Assembly (NCBI GenBank): GCA_902576415.1
Contig: CACGVZ010000001.1
Location: forward strand, 1-64,000
Source of the DNA: an uncultured Prochlorococcus sp.
Lineage (GTDB): Bacteria > Cyanobacteriota > Cyanobacteriia > PCC-6307 > Cyanobiaceae
Direction of reading: 5' to 3'
Length of the DNA stretch: 64,000 nucleotides
Shown: positions 1 to 12,672 of the stretch, one piece after another
How positions within the stretch are numbered: position 1 is the first letter of the stretch
Layout of the letters: every line of letters begins with the position of its first letter
Translations under genes and position numbers: made by a program
The notes under the pieces: model-generated
What the model was told of the DNA's origin: nothing
The model's input: the letters and a program-made list of their open reading frames with translations, nothing else
Databases searched by the model: none

Positions 1-1521
1 GACAATGCTATAAAAAGTGCAAATACTCCAACCATGGATTCATTATGGCATGCATACCCTCATACTTTAATAAGCGCTAGTGGCTCTGATGTAGGACTTC
101 CTGATGGGCAAATGGGTAACTCAGAGGTCGGTCACCTTACCATTGGCTCTGGGAGAATAATCCAACAAGAACTTGTAAGAATTTCAAATGTTATAAAAAA
201 TAATCAATTAGATATGGTTAATGAATTCCAGGACTTAGCTGATTCATTAAAGAAGAACAATTCAACATTGCATATCACGGGATTATGTTCTGATGGAGGA
301 GTACATAGTCACATAGATCATTTATTAGGTTTAATAAAGTGGGCATCTGATAATGGCATCGAAAAAGTAGCAATCCATATTATTACCGATGGAAGAGATA
401 CTCCCGCAAAAAGTGCATCTAAATATCTAAATCAAATAGAGTCATGCATAAAAAAATTCAAAACAGGTGAGATAGCCTCTATATGCGGAAGATACTGGGT
501 AATGGATAGAAATCTTTTATGGGACAGAACAGAAAAAGCTTATGCTAATTTAACTGATCCAGGTATTGAAGTAACAAATATTTCTCCTCAGGATTACATA
601 AAAAAAAGTTATGAAAAAAATATAACTGATGAATTTATAGAGCCAATACGAATGTCTGAAAACTATCTAAAAGATGGTGATAGCTTAATTTGCTTTAACT
701 TCCGTCCTGACAGAGCCAGACAAATAATTAAATCTCTTTCAGAAAAAAATTTCTCAGATTTCGAAAGGAAAACTTTTCCAAATATTGATTTAGTTACTTT
801 TACTCAATATGACATTAATTTCCCAGTAAAAGTTGCATTTCCACCTGAATCTCTAAATAATTTTATCGGCCAAATAGTTTCTGAAAACGGACTTAAACAA
901 TACAGAACTGCAGAAACAGAAAAATATCCTCACGTTACATATTTTTTTAATGGAGGAGTAGAAATTCCTTTACCTGGAGAAGAGAGACATTTAATTCCAT
1001 CTCCAAGAGTCGCAACTTACGATTTACAACCTGAGATGTCTGCTGAAGAATTAACTATTAGTTGCTCTAAAGCAATTAAAAGTGGAAACTATGCTTTTGT
1101 TGTAATAAATTTTGCTAATCCTGATATGGTAGGTCATACAGGCAATATGAATGCAACAATTAAAGCAATAGAAACAGTGGATAAATGTATAGGTCAGATA
1201 GTAAATGCTACGGGGAAAATGGGTGGAAGTATTCTTATCACAGCCGATCATGGTAACGCAGAGTTGATGAGAGGGCCAGCTGGAGAACCATGGACGGCAC
1301 ATACTATAAATAAAGTTCCATTAATTTTTATTGAGGGTGAAAAAAGAAAAATCCCGAATATGGGGAATGAGATTAATTTACGTGATAATGCTGGCTTAGC
1401 AGATATTGCTCCAACTTTATTACAGTTATTAAACCTACCAATCCCAAAAGAAATGACAGGAAAATCTCTTATTAAAGAGATCGAGTTAAAAGGTTATAAT
1501 AAGGTTGTACAACACGTCTAA
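1..1521 (+). CDS. gpmI: 2,3-bisphosphoglycerate-independent phosphoglycerate mutase (5' end outside window)
   Basis: Frame stays open to base 1 ([22 protein letters not shown]...); iPGM motifs [37 protein letters not shown]. Confidence 0.95.
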   Translation, partial: DNAIKSANTPTMDSLWHAYPHTLISASGSDVGLPDGQMGNSEVGHLTIGSGRIIQQELVRISNVIKNNQLDMVNEFQDLADSLKKNNSTLHITGLCSDGGVHSHIDHLLGLIKWASDNGIEKVAIHIITDGRDTPAKSASKYLNQIESCIKKFKTGEIASICGRYWVMDRNLLWDRTEKAYANLTDPGIEVTNISPQDYIKKSYEKNITDEFIEPIRMSENYLKDGDSLICFNFRPDRARQIIKSLSEKNFSDFERKTFPNIDLVTFTQYDINFPVKVAFPPESLNNFIGQIVSENGLKQYRTAETEKYPHVTYFFNGGVEIPLPGEERHLIPSPRVATYDLQPEMSAEELTISCSKAIKSGNYAFVVINFANPDMVGHTGNMNATIKAIETVDKCIGQIVNATGKMGGSILITADHGNAELMRGPAGEPWTAHTINKVPLIFIEGEKRKIPNMGNEINLRDNAGLADIAPTLLQLLNLPIPKEMTGKSLIKEIELKGYNKVVQHV

Positions 1522-1542
1522 AGTTAATACAAATCAATAGCG

Positions 1543-1770
1543 ATGATTCAAATTTTGAGTTGGATATGGGTATTTTCTGGGGTTCTTCTAATACTTCTAG
1601 TTTTACTTCATAGTCCCAAAGGCGATGGAATGGGAGGAATAGCTGCTAGTGGAAGCTCAATGTTTAATAGTGCAAGTAGTGCAGAAGCATCTCTAAACAA
1701 AATAACTTGGACTTTTTTAGTTATATTTTTATCTCTTGCGATTATTCTTAGTGCTCGCTGGATATCATAA
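1543..1770 (+). CDS. secG: Preprotein translocase subunit SecG
   Basis: 75 aa, two TM segments, HSPKGDGMGG motif typical of SecG. Confidence 0.88.
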   Translation: MIQILSWIWVFSGVLLILLVLLHSPKGDGMGGIAASGSSMFNSASSAEASLNKITWTFLVIFLSLAIILSARWIS

Positions 1771-1778
1771 AGTTTTAA

Positions 1779-1806
1779 CAAAAAAAGGGATCATTTTCAT
1801 GATCCC
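1779..1806 (-). terminator. Rho-independent terminator for groESL
   Basis: GGGATCAT-TTTC-ATGATCCC perfect 8-bp stem (1787-1806) flanked by A7 on + strand, i.e. T7 after the hairpin on the minus strand; just 3' of groEL and between convergent genes. Confidence 0.85.
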
Positions 1807-1840
1807 CTATTAAAAGTTAATTTATTGACAATTTGTATAG

Positions 1841-3505
<1,665 letters not shown>

Positions 3506-3529
3506 TTAATAATTTTTGAAACAAATAAT

Positions 3530-3841
3530 TTAGCCAACTACAGCTAAAATATCTTTTTCTGAGAGTAAGACATATTCATCTCCCCCCAATTTAATGTCTG
3601 TTCCAGCGTATTTGCTGTACAAGACTTTATCGCCAATACTCACTTCTGGAGTTTGTCGAGAACCGTCGTCATTAAGTTTCCCAGGACCTACCTGAGCAAC
3701 TTCTCCAACCTGTGGTTTTTCTTTAGCTGAATCAGGCAAAAGAATGCCCCCAGCAGTTTTTTCCTCAGATGCGGAAACTTTAATAAATATTCTATCTCCC
3801 AGTGGTTTTACTGTAGAGACTGTAAGTGAAACAGCTGCCAT
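3530..3841 (-). CDS. groS: 10 kDa co-chaperonin GroES
   Basis: 103 aa, [26 protein letters not shown]; directly upstream of groEL. Confidence 0.97.
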
Positions 3842-4057
3842 AGATTAATGGAGGATCATAATTGAGACGCTTTGCGTCATAAAAATGGAAAGAGGGATTC
3901 TCTATCCTTATCATCAACAACATAATCCGCAAAGCAGCAATTAAACCATACTTCAACTGTGCGGGTGGCCGAACCGATTTAACGAATCTACCCATGAGAT
4001 GGTAGTATTTTCGGATTATAAGCTGTATAAAATCAGCTAATCACCACCAAACAATAA

Positions 4058-5521
<1,464 letters not shown>

Positions 5522-5563
5522 ATTTCTAAATTTATAAACTAAACTCTATATAATTTCAAATTA

Positions 5564-5968
5564 ATGGCAATTTCTCTTAAAGTTTTAGCTCCAAATAAAA
5601 ATGTTTATCAAGGCGAAGCTGAAGAAGTAATCCTACCTAGTACAACCGGTCAACTTGGTGTGCTCCCTGGACATATTTCTTTAGTAACGGCTATTGATAT
5701 TGGCGTATTAAGGCTAAGAATGAATTCTCAGTGGAAATCAATAGCTTTAATGGGCGGCTTCGCTGAAATCGAATCAGATGAAGTCATAGTACTAGTTAAC
5801 AACGCAGAAATTGGATCTGAAATTAATGTTCAAAATGCTGAACAAGATCTCAAAGAAGCAAAATTAAAAATTAGTAAATTTTCTGAAAATGAAAAAAATT
5901 CAGAGAGAATAAAAGCTTTGAAGGAAATTTCTAAGGCCGAGGCAAGAATTCAAGCTGCAAAGAACTAA
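5564..5968 (+). CDS. atpC: ATP synthase F1 subunit epsilon
   Basis: 134 aa, N-terminal beta-sandwich motif [14 protein letters not shown]; follows atpD. Confidence 0.96.
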   Translation: MAISLKVLAPNKNVYQGEAEEVILPSTTGQLGVLPGHISLVTAIDIGVLRLRMNSQWKSIALMGGFAEIESDEVIVLVNNAEIGSEINVQNAEQDLKEAKLKISKFSENEKNSERIKALKEISKAEARIQAAKN

Positions 5969-5975
5969 TTAATTC

Positions 5976-6454
5976 TTAAGCAGTTCCACAAAATGCTACT
6001 TCTGGAAACTTTAACTTGGCTTCCTCTAATTTTTTGGTCTTTCCCTCTTCTTGCCAATAATTTATTACTTCTGTAGCTTTATTCAATATCTCAACTCTCT
6101 CATTATCTGTAATCCAACCTTTATTTTCTAATTCACTTTTTAATTTTTCCCAAGCATCATCTCTTGGCCAAAAATAATAAGCAGTTAGGGGGCTTGGCCC
6201 CCCCCCCCTACTATTTGATCAACGGCTAAAGCAACATTATCAGGTAACCACAAAACTTTAATAATGAATCTTCCTTCGTCAGGTTTGGGGGTATAACCAG
6301 TAGGTACGCCATCTTCATCTATTGTTGCTGCTGCTAAAACAGCTGTAGCACCCATCATTCCTGTATTGGGTGAAGAATTTTTAGAGTTTGGCGTATCACT
6401 TTTTTGTTCTTTTTTTTCTGTTGAATTTTGATTTAATTTATCTGATGAAGTCAT
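5976..6454 (-). pseudogene. ycf65: Probable 30S ribosomal protein PSRP-3 / Ycf65, frameshifted at a poly-C (poly-G on coding strand) tract
   Basis: ORF 6185-6454 encodes ...[25 protein letters not shown] then leaves frame at C11 (6198-6208); the shifted frame continues [71 protein letters not shown] ending at 5976. Both halves match the PSRP-3/Ycf65 family. May be a sequence error rather than a true pseudogene. Confidence 0.85.
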
Positions 6455-6560
6455 TCACATATTTATGATTAATTAACAATTTATCAGTTTATGGTCACAT
6501 TTTGATTGATTTATCTAAAATTTCTTGATTTTAGTTATTGATGCTTTCTAAACAAAATGT

Positions 6561-6719
6561 TTATCTATCATGCGAAACCTGATAAAAATCATAAATTGTA
6601 GCTTCTAATGCATCCCAAAGATCTTTAGGTATATCGTTTTCTTCTGCAAACATCCCAAGCTGACTAGCTAAGCCTCTTGCCTGGGATAGTTTCGAATCGT
6701 ATGAATCTGACTTATTCAT
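6561..6719 (-). CDS. Small conserved cyanobacterial-type protein, 52 aa, function unknown
   Basis: Hand translation: MNKSDSYDSKLSQARGLASQLGMFAEENDIPKDLWDALEATIYDFYQVSHDR*; below the ORF track size cutoff; fills the gap between ycf65 and pepP on the same strand. Confidence 0.6.
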   Translation of the reverse strand: MNKSDSYDSKLSQARGLASQLGMFAEENDIPKDLWDALEATIYDFYQVSHDR

Positions 6720-6771
6720 TTTTAAACATTGAACTTTATAAAAATAAATCTATTAACTAGATAAGTCAAAT

Positions 6772-8097
6772 TTAAAACTCTAAATCAGAAATTTCTTTTA
6801 GTGCAGCAATACTTAAAACTTCTGGGTTTTTATCTTTGACCAGAACATCATCTTCTATTCTTATCCCAATGCCTTTCCATTTCTCTTCAATAAGAGGTTG
6901 TCCATCGGGGACTGGTATCCTGTCGCTTATATATATACCGGGTTCTACTGTAAGAATCATGCCATTTTGTAATGGCACTTCATAGTCTCCCATTCTGTAT
7001 GCTCCAACATCATGAACATCCAAGCCGAGCCAATGACCAGTTCTGTGCATGTAAAGATGTTTATAAGATTGATTCTCAATTATCTCCTCAGTACTACCCG
7101 CTAATAAACCAATTTCTTTTAATCCTTCTATCAAAATTGTTAAAGCAACATTATGCACAGCACTAGAATTAGATCCAGTTATGGCACTTTTAATTGCTTT
7201 TTTCTGGGCACTTAATACAATTTCGTAAATTACTTTCTGCTCTTCAGAAAATTTTCCACCTATTGGGATAGTTCTTGTTATATCTCCATTGTAGTAATCA
7301 GTTAGTGAGCAGCCAGCATCTATCAACAATAAATCTTCCTTTTTCAGTGGTGAATTATTTGAGGTGTAATGCAAAATACATGCATTATCTCCTGAAGCAA
7401 CAATAGAGTTATATGCTGGTCCTCTCGCCCCTTTTTCCAAAAAGAATCCCTCTAGAAGCCCCTGAATTTGTCTTTCATTTTTCTTTGATGAAATAGATTC
7501 TCTTACTAGTTCATGAGCTTCTGCTGAAATTTGTATAGCCTCTCTCATTCTCTTAATTTCAAATTCACTTTTAATTAATCTCATCTCATTTAAATAAATT
7601 TCTGGAGATTTTATAGAATTTCCACCAATGCCTAATCTTGAGCGATTTTCAAGTTGTTGTGAAAAAATTCCCAGAATTATTTTCTCAACTGATGGATGCT
7701 TACCAATAGAAAAAACAAGTTCATCAGAACCATTTATATAGGCTGGGAGTAAATCTTTTAATTCGTTTATTGAGTGAGCCTTATCAGCATTAAACTCTTT
7801 TTCAGCGCCTTCTAAACCCCATCTAAAGCCATGCCAGACTTCGCTAATAACATCTTTAGGAGCAACAAACATAATAAATCTCTCTCCTTTTGGCTTATGC
7901 GATAAGAAAAGAGCGATTGCATCTGGCTCATCGAAACCGGTTAAATACCAAAAATTACTATCTTGTCTAAAAGGATATTCACAATCAGCATGATGCTTTA
8001 CGAGACTAGCACCAGGGATAATAGCAGCTTTTCCATTTAATTTATTGAGGAAGATTTCTCTTCTTTCTTCAAAAACTTTATTTTTAGGTTTAAACAT
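6772..8097 (-). CDS. pepP: Xaa-Pro aminopeptidase (M24 family)
   Basis: AMP-N domain (FRQDSNFWYLTGFDEPDA) and M24 metal ligands (LLIDAGC...GDITRTIPI, HRTGHWLGLDVHDVG, LTVEPGIYI). Confidence 0.93.
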   Translation of the reverse strand: MFKPKNKVFEERREIFLNKLNGKAAIIPGASLVKHHADCEYPFRQDSNFWYLTGFDEPDAIALFLSHKPKGERFIMFVAPKDVISEVWHGFRWGLEGAEKEFNADKAHSINELKDLLPAYINGSDELVFSIGKHPSVEKIILGIFSQQLENRSRLGIGGNSIKSPEIYLNEMRLIKSEFEIKRMREAIQISAEAHELVRESISSKKNERQIQGLLEGFFLEKGARGPAYNSIVASGDNACILHYTSNNSPLKKEDLLLIDAGCSLTDYYNGDITRTIPIGGKFSEEQKVIYEIVLSAQKKAIKSAITGSNSSAVHNVALTILIEGLKEIGLLAGSTEEIIENQSYKHLYMHRTGHWLGLDVHDVGAYRMGDYEVPLQNGMILTVEPGIYISDRIPVPDGQPLIEEKWKGIGIRIEDDVLVKDKNPEVLSIAALKEISDLEF

Positions 8098-8170
8098 AGA
8101 TTGTGTATTGGCGTGTTTTAAAAAAAATGGAAGAATGAATTAATACAGATTTAGTAACTAACCTATTTTA

Positions 8171-9154
8171 ATGGAACCAAGTGTTTACGGTTTAATTGTT
8201 CTTATAATAATTATCTTAATTGGGTCAGCATGTTGTTCGGGAGTAGAAGCTGCTTTTTTAGCTGTAAATTCGATTCGAATTCTAGAGATAGCCTCTAAAC
8301 AAAAACCAAAGAGTTCTGCAAATCAACTCCTTAAACTTAGAAAACATCTTGGAAGAACATTAACTGTAATTACTATTACTAATAATGGATTTAACATAAT
8401 TGGAAGTCTTATTTTAGGTGTGTATGGAGCATTGGTTATTAATAGTAGTTATGGCTTAACCTTGTTTTCAATTTCTTTTTACATATTAGTCGTACTAGTA
8501 GGCGAAGTACTACCTAAGGCTCTTGGTACAAGATTCTCAGTTCAAATAGCATTATTATCAGTTCCTATTTTGAGAATATTGCATACTTTAATGAGGCCAT
8601 TTTTAGTATTAATAGAACAAATATTTCCAGTTATTACGGCAGAAAATGAAATTTCAACAGATGAAGAAGAAATTAGACAAATGGCAAAAATTGGAAGCCA
8701 AAAAGGCTTGATAGAAGCTGATGAAGCAGCAATGATATTTAAGGTTTTTCAATTAAATGATTTAAAAGCTAAAGATTTAATGATCCCTAGAGTATCAGCA
8801 CCTTGTCTTGATGGGTCTTCGAATCTTGAAGAAATTTCAAAGCTTATAATGGGCGATAACTCTCCATGGTGGGTTATTTTGGGAGATAAAGTTGACAAAA
8901 TACAGGGGGTAGTTCCCCGTGAGAGAATGCTAGCAGAATTAATTAATGGAAAAAATAAAAAGTTATTGTCAGAAATTTGCGAACCTGTGGACTACATTCC
9001 CGAAATGATTAAGGCAGATCAATTATTAACAAGATTTGACAAGAATCATAAAGGAGTGAAAGTAGTAGTAGATGAATTTGGAGGATTCGTGGGCATTATT
9101 GGTGCAGAAGCTGTGTTATCTGTTTTAGCTGGCTGGTGGAAAAATAAATCATGA
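8171..9154 (+). CDS. CNNM/DUF21 transmembrane domain protein with CBS-like region (hemolysin C-like)
   Basis: DUF21-type TM N-terminus (SACCSGVEAAFLAVNSIRI), acidic hinge, CBS-like VVDEFGGFVGIIGAE. Confidence 0.82.
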   Translation: MEPSVYGLIVLIIIILIGSACCSGVEAAFLAVNSIRILEIASKQKPKSSANQLLKLRKHLGRTLTVITITNNGFNIIGSLILGVYGALVINSSYGLTLFSISFYILVVLVGEVLPKALGTRFSVQIALLSVPILRILHTLMRPFLVLIEQIFPVITAENEISTDEEEIRQMAKIGSQKGLIEADEAAMIFKVFQLNDLKAKDLMIPRVSAPCLDGSSNLEEISKLIMGDNSPWWVILGDKVDKIQGVVPRERMLAELINGKNKKLLSEICEPVDYIPEMIKADQLLTRFDKNHKGVKVVVDEFGGFVGIIGAEAVLSVLAGWWKNKS

Positions 9155-10392
9155 AACAATTTAAAATTAAAAAAAATTATTTACTTTTAAAAAATTGGTG
9201 GGAGACTATTGATCTTACCAACTATGAAAAAAGTTATTTTAATAGGGACATAATTTCTTTTAATCAGCAACTTTTTAGGCTCAAAGAAAAAAAAATAAGA
9301 ATTGGCGCATATGGTAAATCAGGCGTAGGGAAATCGTCTGTTTTAAATTCTTTATTAGAAGAAGATATATTTAAGACAGATATTATCAATGGGACCACAA
9401 GAGAAATTCAGGCTGAAGAATGGAAATTTAAAGATCAATCACTCAACAGTATAGAGTTACTAGATTCTCCAGGATTTGATTTTTGCGATATTAAATTCCC
9501 AGATAAAATTTACTCCTCTATAAATCACTCAGATTTTATTTTATTTATAATTTCGGGAGATTTAAATAGAAATGAGTTAAACGAAATCAGCTCTTTTATA
9601 AAAGATGGAAAAAAAATTATTTTAATTTTAAACAAAATCGATCTATTTAATAAAAATGAATTAAAAGAAATAATTGAAAATATAAAGTTTAAGCTTCCAA
9701 AAGATTTAAATATTCCAATAATCATTAATAACGAAAACAATCTTAAAAATTACATAGCAAAATTAATCAATCAATATGGTGAGATATTATTAACACTAAA
9801 TTCTATTCAATTAGCAGACAAATTGTTTCTAAAAATAAAAGAGCATAGATTGAAAAGAAGGCAGAAATTAGCTCAATCAACTATTGGTAAATTTTCGACT
9901 ATAAAAGCATCCGCAGTAGCTCTTAATCCTTTTATTTTATTTGATGTTGCTGGTAGTTTTGCACTAGATACTGCATTGATTAACGAATTAAGTAAGATTT
10001 ACGGCTTAAAGTTGAAAGGTGAATCTACAAGAAAAATATTTAAAAATATATCCATTAATAATTTATGTTTGGGAATCACTCAAGTCGGCGTTAATACCTC
10101 TTTCAACCTTATTAAGAAACTAATTCTTTTAACAGCACCTTTTACTAACGGGCTTTCTTTATTACCCTATGGACCCATAGCAATAATTCAAGCTGCAATC
10201 GCTATATACTCTACAAAAATTCTAGGGAAATTAGCAGCAAAAGAGATATTTGTAAGAAGCAAAGCTTCTTTTTTAGAGCCTGCTATTTTTATCCAAAATA
10301 TGAATTTTAATGACCCAGAGATTTTTAACTACATAAATATTTATTTTTCAAGTAGAAATTTAAATAATAATTTTGTTAGTTTTCTACCTTAA
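9151..10392 (+). CDS. GTP-binding protein with C-terminal membrane-associated domain (DUF697-like)
   Basis: G1 GKSGVGKSSVLNSLL, G3 DSPGFDF, G4 LNKIDLF; hydrophobic C-terminal half; 4-bp ATGA overlap with the CNNM gene. Confidence 0.78.
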   Translation: MKQFKIKKNYLLLKNWWETIDLTNYEKSYFNRDIISFNQQLFRLKEKKIRIGAYGKSGVGKSSVLNSLLEEDIFKTDIINGTTREIQAEEWKFKDQSLNSIELLDSPGFDFCDIKFPDKIYSSINHSDFILFIISGDLNRNELNEISSFIKDGKKIILILNKIDLFNKNELKEIIENIKFKLPKDLNIPIIINNENNLKNYIAKLINQYGEILLTLNSIQLADKLFLKIKEHRLKRRQKLAQSTIGKFSTIKASAVALNPFILFDVAGSFALDTALINELSKIYGLKLKGESTRKIFKNISINNLCLGITQVGVNTSFNLIKKLILLTAPFTNGLSLLPYGPIAIIQAAIAIYSTKILGKLAAKEIFVRSKASFLEPAIFIQNMNFNDPEIFNYINIYFSSRNLNNNFVSFLP

Positions 10393-10399
10393 AACTTAA

Positions 10400-10978
10400 A
10401 TGGAAAAAAGCATTGCTTTATTTGGTACTAGTGCTGATCCACCTACAATTGGACACAAAAAAATTCTTGAAGAATTATCCAAAATTTATGCTTTTACCAT
10501 TAGCTATGTGAGCAACAACCCCCAAAAAAAGCACATAGAGGATATCTCAATTCGTAGCCATTTATTAAAAACTCTCATTGATGATTTAGATAATCCGAAA
10601 ATTTTATTTAATCAAAAAATAAGTAGCCAATGGGCAGTAGATTCAATTAAAAAATGTAAAGAAATTTATAAATTTAATAATTTAGATTTTGTAATTGGGA
10701 GTGATTTAATTAAAGATATTTTCTACTGGAAAAATTTCGACAAAATTATTATGGAGGTAAGTTTTTTTATAATTTTGAGAGAGGGATATCCTGTTGAATC
10801 AAATACTCTTAAAATGTTAGAAACTTATAGAGTGAAATTTAAGATTTCAACCATCAAAACCCCAAACATTTCAAGTTCTAAGTTTAGATTAAATTTTAAT
10901 TGTTCTAATTTACCGTCGTCGTTAATAGATATAGTTAAGAGGAATAATTTATATGAATCTATCAAATTAGTTGAATGA
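10400..10978 (+). CDS. nadD: Nicotinate-nucleotide adenylyltransferase
   Basis: ALFGTSADPPTIGHKKILEEL, GSDLIKDIFYWKN, ISSSKFR; overlaps nadE. Confidence 0.87.
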   Translation: MEKSIALFGTSADPPTIGHKKILEELSKIYAFTISYVSNNPQKKHIEDISIRSHLLKTLIDDLDNPKILFNQKISSQWAVDSIKKCKEIYKFNNLDFVIGSDLIKDIFYWKNFDKIIMEVSFFIILREGYPVESNTLKMLETYRVKFKISTIKTPNISSSKFRLNFNCSNLPSSLIDIVKRNNLYESIKLVE

Positions 10979-12672
10979 AATTTTTACTTGCCCAAATAAA
11001 TCCAGTTGTTGGAGATTTAGAGGGTAATGCAAAAAAAATACTTAATATTGCTTCGAAAGCTAGCTCAATTGCTGCTGATTTTGTTCTTACTCCAGAATTA
11101 TCATTATGGGGATATCCTGCAAATGACTTACTTTTTAAAAAAAATTTAATCAAAAATCAATGCCAAATTCTTGATCAATTAGCTTTAGATATTAATAAAA
11201 AATATGGCAACTTAAGCATCTCAATCGGAATAGCTGAGAAGATAAATGATTCTTTTTTTCCTAATCTTTATAATTCTATTGCGTTGGTTGAGGGAGGTGA
11301 ATGGAAAATAATTGCTCGGAAAATTATTCTTCCCACTTATGAAGTATTTGATGAGAAAAGATACTTTAGATCAGAAGAAAAAGTGTCAATATTAAATAAA
11401 CAAATTAAAAATAAAACTTGGCGACTTGGCTTTACTATATGTGAGGATTTATGGGTCAACAAAGATATAGAAGGTAGAGGAATCCATAGAAAAAATCCCA
11501 TTATTGATTTAAAGAAAAAAAAAGTTGATATTTTAGTAAATTTATCAGCCTCCCCATATACTCTGAAAAAGTTAGAGCTAAGATCCAAGGTTTCCAGTTT
11601 TGCTGCACAATATCTTCAAGTACCGCTGATTTATGTAAACCAGATTGGAGCAAATGATAATTTAATTTTTGATGGAAATAGTTTTATTCTTGATAAGAAT
11701 GGATCTAAAATTAAGCAATTAAAATCTTTTTCGGAAGATCTCTCCAGCTGGGAAATTGAGCAAACAAAACCTGAAAAAAATGAATTTAAAAAATCCGAAA
11801 TGTCATCAATTTTTGATGCATTAGTACTTGGTGTTAAAGATTATGCAAAAAAATGTGGATTTAAAACAGCTTTAATTGGATTAAGTGGTGGTATTGATTC
11901 AGCACTTGTCTCAGCAATTGCCACAGCGGCTCTAGGAAGTGATAATGTTTATTGCGTTTCAATGCCCTCTAAGTGGAGCTCATCTCATTCAAAGAGTGAT
12001 GCAAAAGATTTAGCAAGAAGATTAAAGATAAGTTTCAAGAGCATTCCAATTGAAAACTTGATGACCTCTTTTGAAGAATCATTTTTAAAAACCATATCTT
12101 TCGAGATGGCTGAAATAACAAATCAAAATATTCAGTCAAGGATAAGAGGCACACTTCTTATGGCTTTAGCAAATCAAGAAAAGCATTTGTTACTCTCAAC
12201 AGGAAATAAATCAGAACTAGCCGTAGGATATTGCACACTTTATGGTGATATGAATGGAGGATTATCTGTAATTGGGGATTTATATAAAACTAATGTTTTT
12301 AAATTATGCAATTGGCTTGATAGTGAAGATTCAATTAATAGTAGAAAGTTATATATGTTAGATACTATTGTAGATATAATTGGAGAAAATATACGTACGA
12401 AAGCTCCAAGTGCCGAATTAGGTCCTGATCAATTAGATACTGATTCTCTCCCACCTTACTCTATTTTAGATAAAATTCTTAAAGGAATTATTGAAGAGAA
12501 AAAAGATTTACAACAACTAGAAGAAGATGGTTATAAAAAAGATTTAATTTTAAAAATTATCTCACTCATAAAAAAAGCGGAATTTAAAAGAAAGCAGGCT
12601 CCTCCAATCCTAAAACTAAGCAGTCAATCATTAGGAAGTGACTGGAGAGTTCCCATTGCAATATCTTATTAA
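10975..12672 (+). CDS. nadE: Glutamine-dependent NAD+ synthetase
   Basis: N-terminal nitrilase domain (KFLLAQINPVVGDLEGN, LTPELSLWGYP) and C-terminal synthetase (LSGGIDSALVSAIA, STGNKSELAVGYCTLYGDMNGG). Confidence 0.96.
   Translation: MKFLLAQINPVVGDLEGNAKKILNIASKASSIAADFVLTPELSLWGYPANDLLFKKNLIKNQCQILDQLALDINKKYGNLSISIGIAEKINDSFFPNLYNSIALVEGGEWKIIARKIILPTYEVFDEKRYFRSEEKVSILNKQIKNKTWRLGFTICEDLWVNKDIEGRGIHRKNPIIDLKKKKVDILVNLSASPYTLKKLELRSKVSSFAAQYLQVPLIYVNQIGANDNLIFDGNSFILDKNGSKIKQLKSFSEDLSSWEIEQTKPEKNEFKKSEMSSIFDALVLGVKDYAKKCGFKTALIGLSGGIDSALVSAIATAALGSDNVYCVSMPSKWSSSHSKSDAKDLARRLKISFKSIPIENLMTSFEESFLKTISFEMAEITNQNIQSRIRGTLLMALANQEKHLLLSTGNKSELAVGYCTLYGDMNGGLSVIGDLYKTNVFKLCNWLDSEDSINSRKLYMLDTIVDIIGENIRTKAPSAELGPDQLDTDSLPPYSILDKILKGIIEEKKDLQQLEEDGYKKDLILKIISLIKKAEFKRKQAPPILKLSSQSLGSDWRVPIAISY

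Noticed and set aside
1051-1302. 83-aa minus-strand ORF inside gpmI
   Set aside because: Antisense to a well-conserved enzyme; Cys/Tyr/His-rich composition typical of a shadow ORF.
3792-3995. 67-aa minus-strand ORF overlapping the groES start and the groES/atpD spacer
   Set aside because: Overlaps groES out of frame; no recognisable family; spacer is better explained as a divergent promoter/leader.
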